Positions 19,897 to 30,075 of a DNA stretch of 64,000 bases are shown piece after piece. The translations under genes and the position numbers were made by a program. How positions within the stretch are numbered: position 1 is the stretch's first letter; each line of letters opens with the position of its first letter. This stretch comes from Devosia sp. A8/3-2 (GTDB lineage: Bacteria > Pseudomonadota > Alphaproteobacteria > Rhizobiales > Devosiaceae). The stretch lies in NCBI GenBank assembly GCA_025452255.1, contig CP104974.1, forward strand, positions 3,946,156-4,010,155, read 5' to 3'. A model generated the notes under the pieces. The model was not told the DNA's origin, ran no database searches, and saw only the letters and a program-made list of their open reading frames with translations.

Positions 19897-20050
19897 ATGA
19901 CCCATCTGGATACATCCGACATCAAGGCGAGCCGGCTGGCGGCGCATCGCTCGAGCGCAGATGCAGCGCACGCAGACCATGCTGATGGCAGCGGGGCTGG
20001 CGGCGCTGGGTATTGTGGCGGTGGCGGCGTCGATGATGGCGGTGTTTTAG
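19897..20050 (+). CDS. Small membrane protein, frameshifted
   Basis: Translation starts MTHLDTSDIKASRLAAHRSS. After a one-base shift near 19958 it continues MQRTQTMLMAAGLAALGIVA and then VAASMMAVF before a TAG stop. That would give a protein of about 50 residues with a single C-terminal membrane helix. GGGGCGGCAA precedes the ATG. I do not recognise it, and the need for a frame correction lowers confidence. Confidence 0.4.
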
Positions 20051-20067
20051 CGGGTTTATGTGCCACG

Positions 20068-20106
20068 ACCTCGTGGTTCGACAGGATCACCATGAGGTCT
20101 ACTGGG
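20068..20106. repeat. Dispersed repeat, family D
   Basis: ACCTCGTGGTTCGACAGGAT followed by CACCATGAGGTCTACTGGG. Related to the copies at 1397 and 44200. It occupies most of the gap before the response regulator. Confidence 0.7.
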
Positions 20107-20167
20107 CCGAGGGTTGAGCCCCGTGGCTCGCAAGCATAGGGTGCTGGCGGGGAGACCATCGGCGCCT

Positions 20168-20839
20168 ATGCGAATATTGCTTGTCGAAGACAATGAAGAT
20201 CTGGGCGAGGCCATCGAGAAACGGCTGCGCACGGCCGGGCACTCGGTGGAATGGGTGCGGGACGGCAATGATGTGGTGTCGGCCGCCGAGGGCGATGCGT
20301 TCGATGCGGTGGCGCTTGATTTGATGCTGCCCAATCGCGACGGGATCGGACTGATCGCCGAATTGCGCAAGCGCAAGTTCAATGCACCGATCCCGGTGAT
20401 CACGGCGCGCTCGGAAATCGATGACAAGGTGAGCCTGCTCGATCTGGGGGCGGATGATTATCTGGTCAAGCCGTTCGATCTGCGGGAGCTGGAAGCGCGG
20501 TTGCGGGCGCTGATGCGGCGCACCGGTGGGCAAACCACGAGCACGCTGGGCGTGGGCAATCTCGCACTGGATATGGCGGGGCTCAATGCCTCGATTGACG
20601 GCAAATCGCTGGAATTGGGGCGGCGCGAATTCCGGCTGCTGGAAATTCTGGTGACCAATGCGGGCAAGGTGGTGCCCAAGGAGCGGCTGATGAACCAGCT
20701 GTTCAATTTCGACGAGGCGGTGTCGGTCAATGCGCTGGAGCTGCATATCTCGCGGCTGCGCAAGAAGCTGGAAGCGGCGAGTATCGAAATCGGCACGGTG
20801 CGCGGCGTGGGCTATGTGCTGCGTGCGCCCAATGGGTAG
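20168..20839 (+). CDS. tctD: OmpR/PhoB family response regulator, TctD-like
   Basis: This intact regulator of about 223 residues starts at MRILLVEDNEDLGEAI. The receiver has the acidic pair in VEDNED, the phospho-acceptor Asp in VALDLMLPNRDG, a Thr in VITARSE and the Lys in YLVKPFDL. The C-terminal winged helix contains RREFRLLEILVTN and ELHISRLRKKLE. The histidine kinase gene begins 7 bp later. A tctCBA operon lies 3 kb away on the other strand, so control of tricarboxylate uptake is the likely role; the gene symbol rests on this context. OmpR-type regulators bind 11-bp-spaced direct repeats, and one such pair lies upstream of tctC. Confidence 0.75.
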   Translation: MRILLVEDNEDLGEAIEKRLRTAGHSVEWVRDGNDVVSAAEGDAFDAVALDLMLPNRDGIGLIAELRKRKFNAPIPVITARSEIDDKVSLLDLGADDYLVKPFDLRELEARLRALMRRTGGQTTSTLGVGNLALDMAGLNASIDGKSLELGRREFRLLEILVTNAGKVVPKERLMNQLFNFDEAVSVNALELHISRLRKKLEAASIEIGTVRGVGYVLRAPNG

Positions 20840-20846
20840 GGGGCCG

Positions 20847-22233
20847 ATGCCGGCTAATTCCTTTTCCATCCGGCGGCGGATTTTGGCACTGGCAGTGGCG
20901 CTGCTGCTGGGGGCAGCCGTCGTATTGGTGGTGTTTATCCGCGATTATGCGGAGCGGGCGGCGGATCGGGCGTTTGACCGGTTGCTGGCGGCGTCGGCGC
21001 TGACCATTGCCGGGGCGGTGCAGGTGGAAAATGATGCGGTGATCGTGGAATTGCCGTTTGCCTCGTTTGGCATGTTTTCGGGCCGGGACCGGGTGTTTTA
21101 TGCGGTGGAAGACCCGCGTGGGCGGGCGGTGACCGGGTATGATGATCTATCGGCCAATCTTGAGGAAATGCAGTCGGCGGGGCCGGTCTTTCAGGACGCG
21201 ATGTATCGCGGCGAGCTGGTGCGGGTGGCGAGTGTCGGGCGGCTGACTTCGTCGGCCAGCGAAACCGATTGGGTGACTATCCATGTGGCCGAGACGCAGA
21301 ATGAGCGCGAGGCGCTGGCCAATGAGATATTGGGCAATGCCATCGTGCCGGTGGTGGCGCTGACCCTATTGGCGGTGGCGCTGGTGTGGTTTGGCATTGG
21401 GCGGATGTTTGCCCCGCTCTATCAGCTGGAGCAGGCTTTGCGCGGGCGCACGCCCGATGATCTGTCGCCGCTGGATGTGCCGGTGCCGGTGGAGGTGAGC
21501 CAGCTGGTGGGGGCGCTCAATGCCTTTATGGCGCGACTGGGCAGCAGCATGGAGCGGCTGAGCGGGCTGGTGGCCGAAGCGGCCCATGAAGTGCGCACGC
21601 CGCTGGCCTCGCTGCGGGCGCAGGCCGAAGTGGCGATGGATGAACAGGATCCCGATGCAGCTGCGGCGGCGGGTGGGGCGCATTCATCAGGGGGCGATCC
21701 ATGCCAGCCAATTGGTGTCGCAATTGCTGATGGACGCGACCATTTCCCATCGCCTCGAAAACCGGGAGAGCGACACGACGCCGTTCGGGGCGGTGATCGA
21801 GGATGTGCGGCAGCGGCTGGATGGCGACCAATCGGCGCGGCTCAATCTGGATATTCCCGAGGCGGTGGCAGCAGCGCAAATTCGGGGCGACCGGGTGGCT
21901 TTGCGCGAGATGGTCCGCAATGTGGTTGATAATGCCATGGTCTATTCGGAGGGCTCGGTTTCCATTTCTGGAGTGGTGCAGGACGGGTTGCTGACCATGG
22001 TGGTGACCGATAGCGGGCCGGGCATTCCCGATGGGGAAAAGGGCGTGGTACTGGAGCGGTTCAAGCGGGGCAGCAGCGCTAGCGCCAAGGTGGGGTCGGG
22101 GTTGGGACTATCCATCGTCAAGCGGGTGGTGGAGGCGCATCGCGGGGCACTGCGATTGAAAGACCGGGCGGGCGGCGGGCTGGCGGTGGAGATCGAATTG
22201 CCGCTGGTGGGTCGCAATGCCGAGCTTGAGCAG
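20847..22233 (+). CDS. tctE: Sensor histidine kinase, TctE-like, frameshifted; runs in frame into the next gene
   Basis: This membrane-bound sensor starts MPANSFSIRRRILALAVALL. The first membrane helix is at residues 10-30, a periplasmic sensor loop of about 140 residues follows, and the second helix (AIVPVVALTLLAVALVWFGI) is near residue 170. After it come a HAMP-like linker, the H-box AAHEVRTPLASLRAQ, a break near 21660, the N-box MVRNVVDNAMVY and the G-boxes DSGPGIPDG and GSGLGLSIVKRV. The kinase domain should end near VEIELPLVG (about 22212), but no stop codon follows. The frame runs straight into the binding protein, so the given end is only the domain boundary. Confidence 0.75.
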
Positions 22234-23314
22234 TTGCGCAAGGCACTGGGGAGCGTGGCCATGCTGGCGCTGTGCCTGTTGCTGGTGCAGCCGCAGGAGG
22301 CAAAGGCGGTTGAGTCTCGGTATCCGGCGCCCGATGGCAGCAGCGAGCAGGTGCTGACCATATTGGGGGTGACCGATACGCCGCTGTTTGCCCAGTTCGT
22401 GGCTGGGTTTCAGCTGCGCTGGCCGGGGGTGACGGTCATTTATGAAGAGACGGATTCGGTGCCGCTCTATGACAGATTTTTGGCAGGGGACACCAATCCC
22501 AAGCCGGACCCGGTGATCAGCTCGGCTTCGGATCTGCAGGTCAAGCTCGCCAATGACGGCTATGCGCTGGCCTATGACAGCCCCCATCTGGCGCAGCTGC
22601 CCGAATGGGCGCATTGGCGCAATGAGCTGTTCGGCTTCACGTTCGAGCCGGCAGTGATCATCTACAATCCCGACCTGATCGGGGCCGATGAAGTGCCGCG
22701 CACGCATCTGACGCTGGCCGAATTGCTGGAAAACCAGACTTCGCGGTTCCGCGGCAAGATCGCGACCTATCATATCGGGGTTTCGGGCGTGGGTTATCTG
22801 CTGGCAGCGCAGGACCAGACCATTTCCTCCAATTTCTGGCGGCTGGCGGCGGCCTTTGGCCGGGTGAATGCGCAATTCAGCGGATCGAGCCCGGCGATTC
22901 TGAATGGCGTAGCCGATGGCACATTGGCGCTGGGCTATAATGTGCTGGGCTCCTATGCCTTTGCGCGCAAGGCGGCGGGCGCCAATATCGAAATCGTGGT
23001 GCCTGACGACTACGTGCTGGTGCTGACGCGCTCTGATGATGATCCCGCGCGATGCGCCCTACCCTGAGCTGGGCAAGGCGTTTGTCGATTTTGCCCTGTC
23101 GGCGGAGGGTCAGGCCATTGCGGCAGGGCAGACGGCGCTGGGCTCGGTGGTGCCGGGCGGGGTGGGTGAATGGAGCAGCGAGGCCATTGCGGCGCGAGGG
23201 CGCGGGGTGATCCAGCCGATACTGCTGGGGCCGGCATTGCTGGTGTCGCTCGACCAGCAGCGCAAGCGGCGGTTTTTGGATACGTGGCAGGAGATTGTTT
23301 CGCCAAAGCCATAA
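22234..23314 (+). CDS. Extracellular solute-binding protein (Fe(III)-type fold), frameshifted
   Basis: This is a periplasmic binding protein of the type found in iron and small-anion ABC systems. In-frame start candidates are TTG 22234, GTG 22255 and ATG 22261; each precedes a hydrophobic signal-like segment (MLALCLLLVQPQEAKA). The mature part includes EQVLTILGVTDTPLFAQFVA, VIYEETDSVPLYDRFL, NELFGFTFEPAVIIYNPDL and, after a break near 23035, IPRDAPYPELGKAFVDF and AEGQAIAA. About 350 residues. It has no permease or ATPase partner here. Lying directly behind a sensor kinase, it may act as a periplasmic ligand sensor rather than in transport. It is in frame with the kinase, so a true fusion is possible. 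Confidence 0.7.
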
Positions 23315-23504
23315 AATCCCATGCGTCCAGCGCATAGCAGTGGGTGGGTGTTTGGAATATCGGCCAAAAATGGGCGTTTGCGGGCGATCATTCGCGTCAG
23401 GCGCATAGCTGGAATGATGGAATTGCCCTATCGGGCGGGGGCAGATGAGCCCATTTACACACTCATGAAAGCGAGCGGCGATCTGGCCGGGCTTTGAGAG
23501 GAAA

Positions 23505-23681
23505 ATGGCAATGAGCACTCATCGGAACAATCGTTTCTTTGCAGCCCTTGGCACCTTCGTGGAAGTGTTCGGCAGTGCTGCTGCCGTGTCCAACGCGGTG
23601 GAAGCCGGGCGGATGCCCAAAACCAAGCACCTCAAGTCCCTCGGCATCGATGCCGACGCTTTCCGTTCGATCGGCAGGTAA
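23505..23681 (+). CDS. 58-residue conserved small protein
   Basis: The frame MAMSTHRNNRFFAALGTFVE continues to KHLKSLGIDADAFRSIGR. The leading ATG or the ATG at 23511 could start it; GAGAGG lies upstream. The pattern (hydrophobic middle, then KTKHLKSLGID) resembles small conserved proteins of Rhizobiales with no assigned role. It is soluble, basic, and probably cytoplasmic. A strong bidirectional terminator follows. Confidence 0.65.
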   Translation: MAMSTHRNNRFFAALGTFVEVFGSAAAVSNAVEAGRMPKTKHLKSLGIDADAFRSIGR

Positions 23682-23749
23682 GTCTCCCAGCTCGAAGCGG
23701 GGCGCTGGCCCCTCCCTGTGCGACCCGTATCGAGTTGCCGATCAACGTG

Positions 23750-23798
23750 AAAAAGCCCGGATGCGCTGCAAAGCGCGTCCGGGCTTTTTGCTTTTTAG
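23750..23798. terminator. Strong bidirectional Rho-independent terminator
   Basis: AAAAGCCCGGATGCGC pairs with GCGCGTCCGGGCTTTTTG around a short TGCAAA loop, flanked by A and T tracts. It separates the 58-residue gene from the converging tctA. Confidence 0.85.
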
Positions 23799-25339
23799 TC
23801 TTCGTTGGCGGCCAAAGAACTGAGTACCGCCCCCTGCCCCGCAGGCGCATGATCAGCGGCAGCACGATGGCGACGATGGCCACGGCATACATCACCACCG
23901 CAATCGGGGAATGCACCGAGATGATCGGATCGCCCCGGCTGATGGCCAGCGCGCAGCGCAATTGCTGCTCGGCCATGGGGCCAAGGATGAGGCCCACGAC
24001 GACCGGCGCGATGGGGTAATCGAAGCGGCGCAGGATGTAACCCAGGAACCCGAAGACCAGCAACATGCCCAGTTCGAACGAGAACGGGATGGGGCCCAGC
24101 CGTCTGGACATGGCGCCATTGGCGCCGATCGTGCCTGTGGTGGCGAACACCAGAATGCCGCCATAGAGCCGGGGTTTGGGAATGGTCAGCAGGCGGACCC
24201 AGAGACCAATCAGCGGCAGGTTGAGCACCAGCAGCATGAAATTGGCGACGAGGAGGCTAGCGATCAGCGACCAGACCAGCGGGGCATTGTTGGCGAACAG
24301 CAATGGGCCGGGCTGCAGCCCGAATTGCTGGAAGCCGGCCAGCATGATGGCGGCGGTCGCCGAAGTGGGCAGGCCCGGGGTTAGGAGGGGCACGAGTGTA
24401 CCGGCGGCCGAGGCATTGTTGGCGGCTTCGGGTCCCGCGACGCCTTCAATGGCGCCCCGGCCGAATTCCTCGGGATGCTTGGTGAGGCGGCGTTCGGTGG
24501 CATAGGAGAAGAAGGTGCCGATTTCGGCGCCGCCCGCGGGCATGGCGCCGATGGGGAAGCCGATCAGCGTGCCGCGCAGCCAGGGCGCCCAGGAGCGCTT
24601 CCAATCCTCAAGCGTCATCCAGACCGAGCCTTTGACCGCCAGCACTTCTTCCTTGATCTGGTTGGGATTGGCGGCAATAGCTGGGGTTTCGCCGATGGCA
24701 AAGAGCGCCACGGCCGGGGTGGTCACCTCGATGCCGTCGAGCAGGTCGGGAATGCCGAAGGCGAGGCGCGACTGGCCGGTTTGCAGGTCGATGCCGATGA
24801 CACCAAGCCCCGTGCCGATGAACAGGGCCGTGATGCCGCGCAGGGCGCTATTGCCGAAGGCGGCCGAGACGGTGATGAAGGCCAAGACCATTAGAGCGAA
24901 ATAATCGGCGGGGCCGAAGGACAGGGCCACCTTGACCACCCGGGGGCGATGAAGGCGAGCGCCGGGGTGGCGATGAGGCCGGCGATGAAGGAGCCGATGG
25001 CGGCGGTGGCAAGCGCAGGGCCGCCACGACCCTTGCGGGCCATTTTATTGCCCTCGAGCGCGGTGACGATGGAGGCGCTCTCGCCAGAGTGTTGAGCAGG
25101 ATGGAGGTGGTCGAGCCGCCATACATGCCGCCGTAATAAATGCCGGCAAACATGATCAGCGAGCCGGTGGGATCGAGCCGATAGGTGACGGGCAGCAGCA
25201 AAGCCACGGTCAGCGCCGGGCCAATGCCGGGCAGCACGCCGACGGCGGTGCCCGTGGTGACGCCGATCAGGCCATAGATGAGGTTTTGCCACTGCAGGGC
25301 GGCAACGAGCCCCCGGGCGAGCAGACCGAAGGTATCCAT
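23795..25339 (-). CDS. tctA: Tripartite tricarboxylate transporter large permease, frameshifted
   Basis: TctA is the large inner-membrane subunit of the TctCBA transporter, with about 12 helices, carrying out ion-coupled uptake of citrate or related acids delivered by TctC. It starts [16 protein letters not shown]. The family signature [20 protein letters not shown] and [18 protein letters not shown] lies near residues 35-85; the second conserved block is [20 protein letters not shown] and [19 protein letters not shown]. Breaks occur near 25090, 24945 and 23843. The last one hides the stop, which by homology gives ...LSSLAANED at 23795. About 515 residues. It is the last gene of tctC-tctB-tctA. 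Confidence 0.9.
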
Positions 25340-25354
25340 ATCAGCGCCTTCCGA

Positions 25355-25835
25355 TCAGGGAACGAGACGTTCGAGCGGACCCGTGGGCAGGGAGAGCTGC
25401 AGGCCGCGCGAGAAAATGAACCAGACGATGAAGGCAAAGACCACGCCGAGGGGGATCGTCTGCCAAAGCGGGCCGCGGCCAAAGCCCTTGGCCGTGAAGG
25501 CAAAGAGAATGCCGGTGGCGATCGAGAAACCGGCCCAGCTCAGCAGCAGCAATTGGGCGACGAGGCCGCCGACAATCCACAACATGGGGCCGTAATTATC
25601 GCGTTCGCGCTGGAAACTTGCCGCGGAAGGCTGCCAGCGCCGTGCCGATGGAGAGCAGGATCAGCCCGCCCGCGATGACATAAGGGAAAACCGTGGGGCC
25701 CACGCGCGCTGAATGGGGGCACGCGCATCAGCGAGGTCTGCCAGATGATGACGGCCCCAATGACCGCCAGCACGGCCGCTATGACAAGCGCCGCCCCATC
25801 GGGGCGGCGCGCAGATTGGATTGCCCGGTTGTCAT
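25355..25835 (-). CDS. tctB: Tripartite tricarboxylate transporter small permease, frameshifted
   Basis: TctB is the four-helix partner of TctA. The N-terminus ([11 protein letters not shown]) starts at 25835 in an ATGA overlap with tctC. Helices read AALVIAAVLAVIGAVIIWQT, LWIVGGLVAQLLLLSWAGFS, ATGILFAFTAKGFG and PLGVVFAFIVWFIFSRGLQL, ending PTGPLERLVP. At least two indels (near 25790 and 25640) break it. About 160 residues. It sits 15 bp before tctA. Confidence 0.8.
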
Positions 25836-26777
25836 TGCACCGGGCCAATGTCTTTCAGGATGGCGGTGGTGGCTTCGGTGTCAGCGGCGAGCTGGGTGTC
25901 GAAGTCGGCGCCGGCCGTGTACATGTCGGCCCAGCCCTTGGTGGCGAGGGCGGTCTTCCGAGCTTCCGAATTCACCATCTTGTCGATATCGGCGATGATG
26001 GCGGCCTTCTGCTCATCGGTAATGCCCGGGGCAGCGGCGACCATGCGCCAGTTTTCGACGACGAGGTCGACGCCCGATTCGCTCAGGGTGGGGATAGCTG
26101 AACCTTCGAGACGCTCTGCACCCGTCGAGGCCGGGGCACGCAGGTCGCCCGACTGGATCTGGGCGTCGAATTCGCCAAGGCCCGAAATGCCGACGGTGAC
26201 CTGACCGCCGAGCACGGCTGCAAGGGCTTCGCCACCGCCTGAATAGGCGATGTAATTGACGGTGGTGGGATCGACGCCAACAGTCTTGGCGAAGAGGCCG
26301 GCCGCGATATGATCGACACCACCGGCCGAACCGCCGGCCCGAGACACCGAACCCGGATCAGCCTTGAGCTTGGCGACGAGGTCTTCGACCGTCTTGAGCT
26401 CGGAAGCGGCAGGCACCACGATCACGTCGGATTCTGCCGGTGAGGCGGGCGATCGGGGTGACATTGGCCAGCGAGACGGGAGAGGCATTGGTCAGGATGG
26501 CGCCCACCATGACATAGCCGCCCACGATCAGCGCATTGGGATTGGCGTTGTACTGGTTGACGAACTGGGCGAGGCCAATGGTGCCACCGGCGCCGGGAAC
26601 ATTGGTGACCTGGACATTGCCCGAAATGCCTTCGGCCTGCAGGGCCTCCTGCATGGTGCGGGCGGTCTGGTCCCAACCGCCGCCGGGGGCAGCAGGCGCC
26701 ATGATGGTATAGTCAGCCGCGTAAGCGGGGACCGCGAGTGCGCCGGAAACCAGCGCAGCCAGAAGCAGCTTGTTCAT
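25832..26777 (-). CDS. tctC: Tripartite tricarboxylate transporter substrate-binding protein, frameshifted
   Basis: TctC is the periplasmic binding protein. [20 protein letters not shown] is a signal peptide with cleavage after AYA, and GGAGGATCTATG supplies the start. The mature protein shows the family pattern: [20 protein letters not shown] at its start, [33 protein letters not shown] and [20 protein letters not shown]. One break lies near 26445. About 315 residues. It is the first gene of the operon, 67 bp downstream of a PHO-box-like direct repeat. Confidence 0.9.
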
Positions 26778-26843
26778 AGATCCTCCCATGTAAAAATCCA
26801 GACGTCGTTCCGTCCGGCAGGAGTGCCATACTAGGGCCGCTCC

Positions 26844-26861
26844 CTGTCACCGTCCTGTCAC
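26844..26861 (-). promoter_or_regulatory. PHO-box-like direct repeat upstream of tctC
   Basis: CTGTCAC (26844-26850) and CTGTCAC (26855-26861) are exact repeats separated by four bases, an 11-bp period. This is the spacing and core of OmpR/PhoB-class operators. Its near edge lies 67 bp upstream of the tctC start. It could be bound by PhoB or by the TctD-like regulator encoded nearby. Confidence 0.5.
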
Positions 26862-26979
26862 GCCAGTTTTGACCAGTCGCGATGTTGAACGGAGGATTTT
26901 TCTGAGGCGAAGACTGCGCCTGGGGCGGGCAAAAGGCAATAAGCGGCTGGAAAGCGTGTCGAGCGCTGAACCATAAGAA

Positions 26980-27003
26980 AAGGCGCCCAGAGGCGCCTTC
27001 TTT
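26980..27003 (-). terminator. Rho-independent terminator of the chemoreceptor gene
   Basis: AAGGCGCC (26980-26987), loop CAGA, GGCGCCTT (26992-26999). On the minus strand it lies 25 bp after the chemoreceptor stop and is followed by TTCTTATGG. Confidence 0.7.
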
Positions 27004-27024
27004 ATTCGTTTCTATTGGCTGGCA

Positions 27025-29441
27025 CTAGAACTCCGACCAGTCCTTGGCGATGGCTGCGCTGCCTTGGCTCAAATAGGACTGCGAGGCGGAGCGGACGCGT
27101 TCGATGGTGCTTTGCGGGGCGGCGCGGCGGGGTTTGGCTTGGGCCGGTTCAACGCTGCTGGGTTCGAGGGTGAAGACGTCGACGGCCATGTCGAGCTGGC
27201 TGGCTCGGTTTTCGCTCTGCTCGATGGCGGCGTTCATTTCTTCGACCGGGGCGGCATTGTGCTGGGTCATTTCGTCGAGCGTGCGGACGGCGACATTGAC
27301 TCGGCCGATTGCGGCGGCTTGTTCCGAGCTCGATTTGGCAATCGCCTGCATCAAGCGGGCATTTTCATCGACCGCTGCCAGCATGGACGCCAATTGCTCG
27401 GCAGCATTGGAGACCAGCTTGGTGCCGCCGCGCACCTCGCTGGCGCTTTGCTCGACCAGATGCTTGACATCGGCCGAGGCGCTGGCCGCCGATTGGGCCG
27501 AGCGCCGGACTTCGACCGCCACCACGGCAAAACCCTTGCCCGCATCGCCGGCGCGGGCGGCTTCGACGGAAGCGTTGAGGGCCAGAAGATTGGTCTGGAA
27601 GGCGATGTCGTCGATCATGCCGATAATGTTGGAGATTTTGGCCGAGGCCTCGGTGATCCGCTCCATGGCGGCATTGGCTCGGTCCATGGTGGCCCCGCTT
27701 TGCGCGGCGCTGGTTGAGACGGTCTGCGCCTTGCCGCTGGCCGCTTCGGCCATTTTGGCGTTCTCGGCGACGGTAGATGCCAGCTGTTCCATGGCGGCCG
27801 AGGTTTCCTCGATGGTCGCCGCCTGCTTGGTGGTGCGTTCGGACAGATCATTGGCCCCCGACAGGATTTCGCTGGTGGCGGCACGCAATGTGCCCGAGAT
27901 CGCCTTGGCGCCACCCACGATTTCGGTGAGCCTGTCGGTCACGGCATTAGTGTCGTCGCGCAGCTTGGCGAAGGCGCCGCTATAATTGCCCTGCATGCGG
28001 CGGGTGAGATCGGTATCGGCCATGGCAGCAAGCACGGCGCCGGTTTCACCCGTGCCATGATCGACGGTTTCCACCAGCGCATTGACGCTGCTGGCGAGGG
28101 CATTGAGTTCGGCATCGGGGAATTGGGCGTGGACGCGCTTGGAGAAATCGCCGGCGACGGCCGCATCGACCACTTCGCCAAAGGCGGCCTGCAGTGCCAC
28201 CATCATATCGGTGCGCTCGACGCGGCGCTGGATCACCGCGGCGCGTTCTTCCTCGGTCATCTGGCTGATCTTGAGGCCGTTATCGTGGAAGATTTCCACG
28301 GCGCGGGCCAGCGTGCCGATTTCGTCGGCGCGCTCAATGCCCTTGATTTCGCTGTGATAATCGCCGCCGGCGACCGCATCAACGGTGGCGCCGAGCGTGC
28401 CGAGAGGCTTGCCGATCATGGTGCGGATCAGGGCGAACATTACAAGGCAGGCGATGACAACGCAGGCGGCAGCCAGCCCGATAATGGTGAATTGGGTTTC
28501 GGTCTGTGTCGCGGTGAGGGTGGCGAGCGGCACATTGGAGACCACGACCCAGCGGTCAAGCGTGCCACCCACGGCGAACGGAACGGCGACGCCGCGCAGG
28601 GCAGTGCCATCGGGGGCGGACATATCCGCCTCGGCGGCGCCATTGGCCAGCGCAGCGGCGACCGAGCCGGTCAGCGGGTCGGAAGCAGGCAGGGTCTGCC
28701 CGATCAGGGTCGCATCGGGATGGGCGACCACCATGCCGGCGGCAGTCAGCACGCTTACCGTGCCGGTGCCCATGGGCTTGATTTCGGCGAGGCGGCCATT
28801 GAGCTCGGCGAGTGACAGATCGACACCACCCGTGCCCATATAGGTGCCGCCCACCATGATCGGCGCGCCAAAGGACATGATCAACACGTCCTTGCCGCCC
28901 ACCGCATAGAGATAGGGATCGATTGCGACCATACGGCCTTCGGCCTTGGGGCGCTGATAATAGGCCCCGGCGACCGGATCGTCATAGCCGGTCAGGGGCT
29001 CGTTGGCGATTTCAGCCGCTGCCGCGGTTCCAATAGGGGATATAGCGGCCGGTGGCGTCATGGCCGGGGCGATTGGCGGAATCGATGTCGCGGCCGTCCA
29101 GCGCGTTGGGCTCCCAGCCCGACCACACGCCAAGCAGCGACGGGTTGCGTTCAAGCGTGTGCTTGAGCAGTGCGCCATAGACCGCGCGGCTGCTGGTGCG
29201 CGCTTCCTTGAGGGATTCTGAGCGCCGTCACCACCCCATCGGCGGTCGCGGCCGCAGCGGAGAGGCTGGCGGCCACCTCATCAGCGACGCTGGCTGTGCT
29301 GGCGGCCTGATAGGCGCGGGTCTGCCGATCGATGGTCTGGCCCACCTGCTGCACCAGCACGAAAATGCCGATGGCAAAGACGATGGCGAGCGCCAATCCG
29401 CTCAGAATGGCAGTCTTGACCGACAGGGAGCGAAAATTCAT
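27025..29441 (-). CDS. Methyl-accepting chemotaxis protein, frameshifted
   Basis: This is a chemoreceptor that passes ligand signals to CheA through CheW. It starts MNFRSLSVKTAILSGLALAI with the first membrane helix at residues 13-35. A periplasmic double-Cache-type domain follows (EPLTGYDDPVAGAYYQRPK, VLIMSFGAPIMVGGTYMG, GVDLSLAEL), then the second helix (FTIIGLAAACVVIACLVMFA), HAMP (GKPLGTLGATVDAVAGGDY) and a long signalling domain. The hairpin tip is near IIGMIDDIAFQTNLLALNAS and AGKGFAVVAVEVR. Breaks near 29215 and 29030 fall in the N-terminal part. About 800 residues. No CheB/CheR-binding pentapeptide is obvious at the C-terminus (KDWSEF). The ligand is unknown. Confidence 0.9.
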
Positions 29442-29601
29442 GGCGTGAGGTTTTCCCAATGCAACTCGTAGCGGACCGCGCGATCCGTGCAGCTCGAGGC
29501 AAACTTAGGGGAAAGCCGTTAAGGCATCGTTCGCCGCAAAATGGCCGCAATGGTGAATGGGCGCGATAGGGCGCGGCGATTTTTGCAAATCTGGGAAGGA
29601 A

Positions 29602-29677
29602 TGGTGCCCGGGACCGGAATCGAACCAGTGACACGCGGATTTTCAATCCGCTGCTCTACCAACTGAGCTACCCGGGC
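29602..29677 (-). tRNA. tRNA-Phe (GAA)
   Basis: The minus strand folds as a cloverleaf with acceptor GCCCGGG/CCCGGGC, D-arm GCTC-AGTTGGTA-GAGC, anticodon arm GCGGA-TTGAAAA-TCCGC with anticodon GAA, and T-arm ACTGG-TTCGATT-CCGGT. The 3' CCA is encoded (29602-29604). Confidence 0.97.
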
Positions 29678-29822
29678 AACAGGGCGGGAGAACCGCCCGG
29701 CGTCAAGCCATGGGCCTTATAGGGGAAGGGTTTTTGGCGCGCAAGCGGAAAAGGGGGTGTGGAAAAGGAGTTTGGGAATGGGGGGCGGTGGGGTCGTGCG
29801 ATTTGTTCTCCACCATGCGTCA

Positions 29823-29917
29823 CCCTCGGGCTTGAGCCGAGGGCCCGCATTCGAAGAGGCGAAATTCTGTGTGGGGGATGGTGGCCCTCGGGTCGGGCCC
29901 GAGGGAGATGCGGTGGG
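29823..29917. repeat. Two family A palindromes in the gap between tRNA-Phe and yacG
   Basis: A degenerate copy (CCCTCGGG / CCGAGGG, 29823-29843) and a good copy (CCCTCGGG 29885-29892, CCCGAGGG 29898-29905, then AGATGCGGTGG) lie about 50 bp apart. The 398-bp gap 29678-30075 holds these and a family B half-unit but no gene I can support. Confidence 0.75.
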
Positions 29918-29991
29918 TGTTGGAGCTTGGTGCTTTGGGCCGGGTTGACGCGGGTGGGGGCCGGCGTTGGCATCCGGGTTGGGGATGGTCT

Positions 29992-30026
29992 TCAGCATGG
30001 ATTCCGGCCCGGGCCGGAATGACGTT
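29992..30026. repeat. Family B half-unit
   Basis: TTCAGCATGGATTCCGGCCC then GGGCCGGAATGACGTTG. It matches the right arm of the 1461 and 34193 elements. Confidence 0.65.
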
Positions 30027-30075
30027 GTGAGTGGCTGGGTTGGCGGTTCTGTCGGCCGTAGAGTCGCGTCGTGCC

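Noticed and set aside
23315..23504. A further short plus-strand gene between the binding protein and the 58-residue gene
   Set aside because: The only candidate frame (from about 23414) has no ribosome-binding site or recognisable sequence; I see nothing I can support there.
23632..23794. Extension of TctA beyond 23795 into the small gene on the other strand
   Set aside because: It passes through a strong terminator and over a plausible plus-strand gene; a frame change in the C/G run near 23843 restores a normal end.
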